From an uncultured bacterium (GTDB lineage Bacteria; Bacillota; Clostridia; Lachnospirales; Lachnospiraceae): a stretch of 11,309 nucleotides of DNA. Shown piece after piece: positions 6,994 to 11,309 of this stretch. The stretch covers positions 1 to 11,309 of the forward strand of contig CAJMPJ010000074.1 in assembly GCA_905215155.1 (NCBI GenBank), written 5' to 3'. The position numbers and the translations under genes were made by a program. The notes beneath the pieces are model-generated. The model was not told the DNA's origin. It worked only from the letters and a program-made list of their open reading frames with translations, and searched no databases. Numbering within the stretch: the stretch's first letter is position 1; each line of letters starts with the position of its first letter.

Positions 6994-8071
6994 ATTCGTC
7001 CCCGAAGCTGATTCCAATCATCTTGGCTTCCCTGACGATGGAGCACTTGGGATCGACTGTTTTTAATTTGCCGGCAATATCAGCAAGCGGCATCTTCACA
7101 ATCTCATTGTTCTGAACCACTACCATATTTCCATAATCTTTGTTCTTAATGAGCATTGCGGCTTCTGCACCGAGTCTGGTAGATAAGACCCTGTCATAGG
7201 GGCAGGGGTCCCCGCCTCTTTGCATATGGCCCGGCACGGTGACCCGTACTTCCTGGCCTGTCCGCTCTGTGATCATGGCTCCGATCTCATATGCGATGGA
7301 GGGATAGATCACTCCGCTCTTCTTTTTTTCTTTCAGTTCTTTTTTTGTAAGTGAGGCATCTTCTTTTGAGATCGCCCCTTCTGCCACGGCAATAATGGAA
7401 AATCTTTTGCCGTTTTTAGTTCTGTTTTTTAAGGCATTGATCACGATATCAAGATTATACGGGATCTCGGGAAGGAGTATGATATCTGCTCCTCCTGCAA
7501 TGCCTGCATATAAAGTGAGCCAGCCCACCTTATGGCCCATAACTTCTACAATGAAAACTCTGCCATGGGAAGCGGCTGTGGTATGAATGCAGTCAATGGC
7601 ATTGGTTGCCACATTGACAGCACTCTGGAAACCAAAGGTCATATCGGTTCCCCACAAATCGTTATCAATGGTCTTAGGCAGAGAAACCACATGAAGGCCC
7701 TCCTCCCGAAGAAGATTGGCTGTCTTCTGGCTTCCATTGCCGCCTAAAACAACCAGGCATTCTAATTTCAGCTTTTTATAGGTGTTCTTCATGGCTTCCA
7801 CCTTATCAAGACCGTTCTCATCCGGGGTACGCATAAGTTTGAATGGCTGTCTGGAGGTGCCAAGGATGGTTCCGCCCTTTGTTAAGATTCCCGAAAATTC
7901 TTCCTGTTTCATTATGCGGTATTTTGAATAAATAAGACCTTTGTAGCCATCTTCAAATCCTATGATCTCTATGTCACCGAAGATCCGGTACAGCGCTTTT
8001 GCCACGCCACGCATGGTAGCGTTTAAGCTCTGACAGTCTCCGCCGCTCGTAAGCATTCCAATTCTCATCAT
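6992..8071 (-). CDS. 6-phosphofructokinase (phosphoryl donor uncertain)
   Basis: A 359-residue glycolytic kinase converting fructose 6-phosphate to fructose 1,6-bisphosphate. From the ATG at 8071: GGDCQSLNATMRG (10-22), GGNGSQ (110-115), PKTIDND (132-138), EVMGHKVGWLT (176-186) and PGHMQRGG (280-287), all recognisable PFK motifs. Donor-diagnostic positions are mixed: Gly in GGNGS (ATP-type) but Lys in PKTIDND (typical of PPi-type and of actinobacterial ATP enzymes). ATP is my first guess; PPi cannot be excluded. AGGTG lies 7 nt before the ATG at 8071 and 10 nt before the adjacent ATG at 8068; either may be used. It is the first gene of the dnaX operon, with its own promoter, and sits in the position between SRP RNA and dnaX that is empty in Bacillus. 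Confidence 0.95.
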   Translation of the reverse strand: MMRIGMLTSGGDCQSLNATMRGVAKALYRIFGDIEIIGFEDGYKGLIYSKYRIMKQEEFSGILTKGGTILGTSRQPFKLMRTPDENGLDKVEAMKNTYKKLKLECLVVLGGNGSQKTANLLREEGLHVVSLPKTIDNDLWGTDMTFGFQSAVNVATNAIDCIHTTAASHGRVFIVEVMGHKVGWLTLYAGIAGGADIILLPEIPYNLDIVINALKNRTKNGKRFSIIAVAEGAISKEDASLTKKELKEKKKSGVIYPSIAYEIGAMITERTGQEVRVTVPGHMQRGGDPCPYDRVLSTRLGAEAAMLIKNKDYGNMVVVQNNEIVKMPLADIAGKLKTVDPKCSIVREAKMIGISFGDE

Positions 8072-8141
8072 GAAAGCGCACCTCATCTTTGATTCAATTT
8101 GTCATTCGGAAATAGGTACTATTATACCCATTTTATTCTCA

Positions 8142-8170
8142 ATTATAATACAAAGGGGAATGGCGGGCAA
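8142..8170 (-). promoter_or_regulatory. Probable promoter of the pfk-dnaX operon
   Basis: On the minus strand TTGCCC (8165-8170) and a perfect TATAAT (8142-8147) are 17 bp apart, giving a leader of about 65 nt before the pfk ATG. A second perfect TATAAT lies at 8121-8126 but lacks a good -35 at the right distance. It is downstream of the SRP RNA terminator, so pfk and the genes after it would be expressed independently of tadA and SRP RNA. Confidence 0.6.
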
Positions 8171-8230
8171 GGGAAAACTTCATTATAATAAGAAAAGTAA
8201 GAAAATATTAAAAATGCTATTCAGGAATTG

Positions 8231-8269
8231 TAAAAGACACCGTAAAACAGCTTTCTGCTTCCCGGTGTC
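8231..8269 (-). terminator. Intrinsic terminator of the SRP RNA gene
   Basis: On the minus strand GACACCG (8263-8269) pairs with CGGTGTC (8236-8242), with further AGC/GCT pairing in the loop, and is followed by TTTTA (8231-8235). It starts about 18 nt after the predicted mature 3' end of the SRP RNA. Confidence 0.75.
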
Positions 8270-8286
8270 CGATCATTATTATATTT

Positions 8287-8555
8287 AATCCGTGCGTCTC
8301 ACTTTGAACCGCTATCACAGGCGTTACCCTGACAGTTAACTCAGTCCAGGCTCCCTCACGGCACACAGAATCATTCACTTAGTGCTGCTGCATTCCTGCC
8401 CTGACACGGTTCGCGAAGTTCTGTTGCGTAAGACCCAAACGTCATCGCCACTTATCGGGGGCAGCCCTGCAATAGCCGGCCCTGGGTGAGACATCACCCC
8501 TGCTGGAGCGGATTGCAGGTACAGGGCACCGCTATCTCCCCGGCTGCACGGAAGC
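8287..8555 (-). ncRNA. ffs: Signal recognition particle RNA, large (Alu-containing) type
   Basis: About 268 nt on the minus strand. It matches the Bacillus scRNA architecture from memory of that RNA: the 5' and 3' ends pair (CCGTGC with GCACGG), and the Alu domain contains GGGGAGATAGCGGTGCCCTG and CCTGCAATCCGCTC. GACGTTTGGGTC occurs mid-molecule. The S-domain core reads GTCAGGGCAGGAATGCAGCAGC (split here as GTCAGGGCA-GGAA-TGCAGCAGC), a GGAA tetraloop closed by GCA/TGC next to the Ffh-binding internal loop. The RNA binds Ffh to form the SRP that targets nascent membrane and secreted proteins to FtsY. It sits between tadA and dnaX as in other Firmicutes. Exact ends are approximate. Confidence 0.95.
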
Positions 8556-8586
8556 TTTATGACATGTTTTGGTTGAATCGCTGTTA

Positions 8587-8615
8587 AGTATACATGGAAA
8601 AGCCTAAATTGTCAA
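8587..8615 (-). promoter_or_regulatory. SigA promoter of the SRP RNA gene
   Basis: On the minus strand a perfect TTGACA (8610-8615) and TATACT (8587-8592) are separated by 17 bp. The -35 begins 4 nt after the tadA stop codon. The start site would be near 8580, about 25 nt upstream of the expected mature 5' end, consistent with a precursor trimmed as in Bacillus scRNA. Confidence 0.85.
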
Positions 8616-8619
8616 GGAT

Positions 8620-9108
8620 TTACGGGGTATTTGCCTCTTCCAGTTTCTGTTTTTTCTTTTCCCTTAATTCTTTAAAAAAGTTTTTCATCATAAGGGAACA
8701 TTCTTCCCCTAAAACTCCGGTCTCAGTCTCTACCTGATGATTGAACCGGTCTTCATGGAGCATGTCCAAGATGGAACCGGCACATCCTGCTTTCTGATTC
8801 ATACAGCCAATGACTACTCTGGGAATCCTGGCCTGAACGATGGCTCCGGCACACATAGGACATGGCTCCAGCGTCACATACATGGTACAGCCTTCCAGTC
8901 TCCAGTCCCCGATTCTTTTACAGGCTTTTTTTATGGCGTTAATTTCTGCGTGGGACAGCACATTCTTATCTATGGTGCGGCGGTTATAGCCGCGGGCGAT
9001 AATTTTATCTTCATAAACGATTACGCAGCCGATGGGGACTTCGCCGATGGCTCTGGCTTTTTCCGCCTGAACAATGGCTGCCCGCATATACTTCTCATCT
9101 GTGGTCAT
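8620..9108 (-). CDS. tadA: tRNA-specific adenosine deaminase TadA
   Basis: A 162-residue zinc enzyme that converts adenosine 34 to inosine in the anticodon of tRNA-Arg(ACG), allowing wobble decoding. The deaminase motifs are intact: HAEI (zinc ligand H53, catalytic E55) and PCPMCAGA (zinc ligands C83 and C86). The N-terminal MRAAIVQAEKA helix and IGEVPIGCVIV strand are typical, and the C-terminal FFKELREKK tail fits TadA rather than a cytidine or guanine deaminase. AGAGGA lies 6 nt before the ATG. It sits directly upstream of the SRP RNA gene, the conserved Firmicutes order, and is divergent from nrdG2. Confidence 0.96.
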   Translation of the reverse strand: MTTDEKYMRAAIVQAEKARAIGEVPIGCVIVYEDKIIARGYNRRTIDKNVLSHAEINAIKKACKRIGDWRLEGCTMYVTLEPCPMCAGAIVQARIPRVVIGCMNQKAGCAGSILDMLHEDRFNHQVETETGVLGEECSLMMKNFFKELREKKKQKLEEANTP

Positions 9109-9133
9109 ATTCGTTCCTCTTTGCTTTTTATTA

Positions 9134-9174
9134 TGGTATAATCATAGTATAACACGAAACAAAGGAATGGTGAA
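9134..9174. promoter_or_regulatory. Overlapping divergent promoters for tadA and nrdG2
   Basis: Only 69 bp separate the two starts. For nrdG2 (plus) there is an extended -10, TGGTATAAT (9134-9142), with a weak -35. For tadA (minus) there is TATACT (9146-9151) with TTCACC (9169-9174) 17 bp away. TATACC (9135-9140) is an alternative -10. The two -10 elements are only 3 bp apart, so polymerase binding in the two directions is probably mutually exclusive. Confidence 0.5.
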
Positions 9175-9177
9175 GGT

Positions 9178-9873
9178 ATGAAACTCTGCGGACTTCAAAA
9201 GACAACCCTTCTGGATTATCCAGGCCACGTTGCCGCTACGGTTTTTCTGGGGGGCTGCAATTTCCGGTGTCCCTTCTGCCATAACAGCGGGCTGATCGGA
9301 AGTGATGCAAAACCGCTTTTCACGGAAGATGAAATACTTGGTTTTCTGCAGAAACGAAAAGGGATTTTGGAAGGGCTCTGCGTCACGGGAGGCGAACCCA
9401 CTCTTCAGGCGGATTTGGAAGCATTTTTGAAAAAAGCTAAGGATTTGGGATATCTTATAAAACTGGATACCAACGGCTATCAGCCGGAAGTTTTAAAAAA
9501 TCTGGTTTTTAAAGGATTGATTGATTACGTGGCAATGGATATCAAGGGAGGCAGAAGCAATTACGAAAAGGCTTCGGGCTTTTCCGGCATCAAAATCAAA
9601 CAAGTGGAAAAAAGTGCGGAGTTTTTAATGGAAGGACATGTACCATGGGAATTTCGGACCACCGTGGTAAAGGGGATTCATGGAAAAGAGGACTTTATGG
9701 ATATTGGAAAATGGCTGAAAGGTCCTTCTCTCTATTTTCTTCAAAACTATGTGGAATCAGAAGAAGTTCTTTGCCCGGGGTACGAGTCATTTTCTAAAAG
9801 CGAATTAGAGGGATTTCTCGGTATTGTAAAACCGTGGATTCCCAATTCAGCACTTCGCGGAGTTGACAGTTGA
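9178..9873 (+). CDS. NrdG2-type anaerobic ribonucleotide reductase activating protein (radical SAM)
   Basis: A 231-residue radical SAM activase. The Cx3Cx2C motif binding the 4Fe-4S cluster is C27, C31 and C34 (GGCNFRCPFCHNSG). GGEPT (71-75) contacts SAM, and LDTNG (96-100) is the next conserved strand. The opening KTTLLDYPGHVAATVFLGGC is characteristic of the NrdG2 branch, annotated as activating the class III (oxygen-sensitive) ribonucleotide reductase by installing a glycyl radical. No nrdD or other glycyl-radical enzyme is adjacent, so the partner must lie elsewhere and the assignment rests on family resemblance. It fits an anaerobe. AAAGGA lies 11 nt before the ATG, a somewhat long spacing. 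It is the only complete plus-strand gene in the window and ends at a terminator. Confidence 0.9.
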   Translation: MKLCGLQKTTLLDYPGHVAATVFLGGCNFRCPFCHNSGLIGSDAKPLFTEDEILGFLQKRKGILEGLCVTGGEPTLQADLEAFLKKAKDLGYLIKLDTNGYQPEVLKNLVFKGLIDYVAMDIKGGRSNYEKASGFSGIKIKQVEKSAEFLMEGHVPWEFRTTVVKGIHGKEDFMDIGKWLKGPSLYFLQNYVESEEVLCPGYESFSKSELEGFLGIVKPWIPNSALRGVDS

Positions 9874-9897
9874 GGGCATGGACACAACTGCAAACAA

Positions 9898-9925
9898 GGG
9901 GGCTTTATCAGCCCCCTATTTTTAT
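9898..9925 (+). terminator. Intrinsic terminator of nrdG2, overlapping the end of the convergent gene
   Basis: GGGGGCT (9898-9904) pairs with AGCCCCC (9910-9916) around a TTATC loop, followed by TATTTTTAT. It is 24 bp past the nrdG2 stop. The convergent gene's last two Gly codons and its stop lie inside the right arm and loop. On the minus strand the T tract is weak (TTGTTTG), so it is mainly a plus-strand terminator. Confidence 0.85.
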
Positions 9926-11309
9926 ATCCGTATACCAATAACCAAATCTTCCGTCTTCCACGGGCTGCTCTTTTGACAGCACAAAGTTGGGGAAGCCGAA
10001 CATGGACGCCATGTAACGTTCATTGCTGTAATAATGGCCCGGGATTCCCAGTAAATAACGAGGTGTTCCATTTGGATTAAAAAGTTTTGCAAGGATTAAG
10101 TATCGGTAATTATAATATCCGTGGAGAAGAAAACTGTTATTGCCGTAAACCCAGGTATCTCTTGGAAGAAGTCCAATGTCCTGCGGTTTAATGGTCAGAA
10201 TTTCACAGCCATCTTCATAATCAAAGGCGAGTATCCTTGTATGTTCCCGTCTCAGTTTCTCCCAGACAACACTATGGGGGGTCTCCTCCTCCTGGTCTTC
10301 ATTCTGACGAAGGCGCTCTAATTCATCGGGATTTCCCAGCTTTATTTCTTCCTTCTTGGTTTCCGGTGCTTCTTTGATGACCGCATCGGCCCGGTATAAA
10401 AGAGTTTTTTTGGGGGCTGCCGCTTCTTCCTCGGATAACTTTTTGGCGGCTACTGCTTCTGCACGAACCTGGTCAGATTTATGTTCCTGAACTTCATTTT
10501 CCTGATGATCTTTTTGCTGATGGACTGCTTCCTGGTCTTCCTGTCCGGGCATTTTCCACTCCTGAGACATGGGTCCTGTCGCGGAAGGAACCGGGGTGGA
10601 ACTGATGGGTCTGTTCATCTGAGGTACGCCTGGGGACGGACCTGTCGTGGAAGGCATTGGTGTCTCCCGCATGCCGGGTATGGGGCCGCTCCTAATTGAC
10701 CTTGATCCCGGAACCGGACCTGTGTTAAAGGGCGGTGCTCCCCGATCCCAGCCTGCTGTAGGGCCGGTAATTGTAGGTCCCGGAGTCGTTGGGCTTGAGG
10801 TCGTTGAACCTGGAGTTGTTGGTCCCGGGGTCGCTGAGCCTGGGTTCACTGGTCCTGTCCTGGCCGGATTGAATCCTGGTATAGGTCCTATCATGGTTGG
10901 GCTTGTAATGGGGACAGGACCTGTTGGGATCGGACGAGTGATTGGCATCGGGCCTGTCATTGTTGGCATTGGCTGAGGCGTGGTATCCCGCATAGGGCCT
11001 GTTGTTCCAGGTGACGCTGTGGGAAGAGTTCCTGCCGGACCTGTAACTCCCGTCATTCCTGACGGCTGCGTTCCGGTTGGGCCTGTTACACCTGGTATTG
11101 ATGACGGCTGCGTTCCGGTCGGGCCTGTTACACCTGGTATTGATGATGGCTGCGTTCCGGTCGGGCCTGTAGTTCCCGGCATTGTTGACCGCTGCGTTCC
11201 GGTCGGGCCTGTAGCTTCCGGCATTGCTGACCGCTGCGTTCCGGTCGGGCCTGCAGCTTCCGGCATTGCTGACCGCTGCGTTCCGGTCGGGCCTGCAGCT
11301 TCCGGCATT
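9908..11309 (-). CDS. Repeat-rich hypothetical protein, incomplete at its N-terminus
   Basis: At least 466 residues are visible; the frame is open to the window edge and the first visible Met lies inside a repeat, so the true start is outside. Residues 1-98 are seven near-identical 14-residue units (MPEAAGPTGTQRSA type), followed to about 245 by degenerate Thr/Pro/Gly/Ser sequence punctuated by TGP. Residues 250-345 are charged and probably helical or disordered. Residues 346-466 form a compact aromatic-rich domain with VYGNNSFLLHGYYNYRYLIL, GTPRYLLGIPGHYY and GRFGYWYTDIK. I recall similar C-terminal domains in Lachnospiraceae hypothetical proteins (possibly the family named DUF6128, unverified). 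The glycine spacing is not the every-third pattern of collagen. No transmembrane or sorting signal is visible. Function unknown; it is convergent with nrdG2. Confidence 0.8.
   Translation of the reverse strand, partial: MPEAAGPTGTQRSAMPEAAGPTGTQRSAMPEATGPTGTQRSTMPGTTGPTGTQPSSIPGVTGPTGTQPSSIPGVTGPTGTQPSGMTGVTGPAGTLPTASPGTTGPMRDTTPQPMPTMTGPMPITRPIPTGPVPITSPTMIGPIPGFNPARTGPVNPGSATPGPTTPGSTTSSPTTPGPTITGPTAGWDRGAPPFNTGPVPGSRSIRSGPIPGMRETPMPSTTGPSPGVPQMNRPISSTPVPSATGPMSQEWKMPGQEDQEAVHQQKDHQENEVQEHKSDQVRAEAVAAKKLSEEEAAAPKKTLLYRADAVIKEAPETKKEEIKLGNPDELERLRQNEDQEEETPHSVVWEKLRREHTRILAFDYEDGCEILTIKPQDIGLLPRDTWVYGNNSFLLHGYYNYRYLILAKLFNPNGTPRYLLGIPGHYYSNERYMASMFGFPNFVLSKEQPVEDGRFGYWYTDIKIGG
11015..11309 (-). 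repeat. Tandem 42-bp coding repeats (14-residue units), array continues off the edge
   Basis: Seven in-frame 42-bp units occupy 11015-11308, with boundaries at 11308, 11266, 11224, 11182, 11140, 11098 and 11056. The two units nearest the edge encode the same 14 residues, and units become progressively more diverged towards lower coordinates. The core GPTGTQ is kept in units 1-6 and becomes GPAGTL in unit 7. A further degenerate unit is at 10973-11014. The gradient suggests recent expansion at the N-terminal side. Confidence 0.9.

Noticed and set aside
6979..7017. Longer N-terminus for DnaX starting at 7017
   Set aside because: It overlaps the end of pfk, lacks a ribosome binding site and adds residues not typical of DnaX; the ATG at 6978 has AAGGAG at good spacing.
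8287..8555. tRNA or riboswitch in the gap between tadA and pfk
   Set aside because: The whole stretch is accounted for by the SRP RNA with paired ends, Alu and S domains, its own promoter and terminator.
10647..10976. Glycine/valine-rich open frame on the plus strand opposite the repeat protein
   Set aside because: It is the antisense of the Pro/Thr/Gly-rich region; its composition follows from the complement and there is no convincing ribosome binding site.
11015..11309. CRISPR-like array
   Set aside because: The 42-bp units are contiguous with no unique spacers, are in frame, and diverge as coding repeats do.
9908..11309. Collagen-like (Gly-X-Y) protein
   Set aside because: Glycine does not recur every third residue; the period is 14 residues with GPTGT cores.

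Overview
The window looks like a chromosomal segment of a Clostridia member, most likely family Lachnospiraceae. The reasons are the order tadA / large SRP RNA / dnaX / ybaB / recR (the Bacillus-Clostridium order), an SRP RNA with an Alu domain, strong AGGAGG-type ribosome binding sites, SigA-type promoters, an NrdG2-type radical SAM activase, and a C-terminal domain on the right-hand gene that I associate with Lachnospiraceae hypothetical proteins. Genus cannot be fixed from the sequence alone.

Layout. Positions 1-215 (minus strand) hold two tandem consensus promoters and a boxA-like leader pointing out of the left edge, as expected upstream of an rRNA operon whose 16S gene would lie outside the window. 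A near-palindrome sits at the predicted start of the upstream transcript. A symmetric terminator (311-355) closes the next block. From 8170 down to 392, seven minus-strand genes lie nearly end to end: 6-phosphofructokinase, dnaX, ybaB/ebfC, recR, a long TPR protein, a Cof-type HAD phosphatase and a CvpA-like membrane protein. Gaps are at most about 31 bp, two junctions overlap or nearly touch, and no internal terminator is evident, so one transcript is likely. Upstream of it lies the SRP RNA gene (8287-8555) with its own promoter and terminator, then tadA. nrdG2 runs divergently from tadA and ends at a terminator shared with the convergent, incomplete right-hand gene. That gene carries a 42-bp (14-residue) repeat array running off the right edge.

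How the genes fit together. dnaX (clamp loader), ybaB and recR form the familiar replication/recombination core. tadA (wobble inosine) and SRP RNA (membrane targeting) serve translation. pfk is an insertion into the classical order. The less understood parts are the 807-aa TPR protein, whose C-terminal half reads as a catalytically degenerate CbxX/CfxQ-like AAA+ module split by a low-complexity insertion, and the Thr/Pro/Gly repeat protein at the right edge. No CRISPR array, transposon, tRNA or phage gene was seen.
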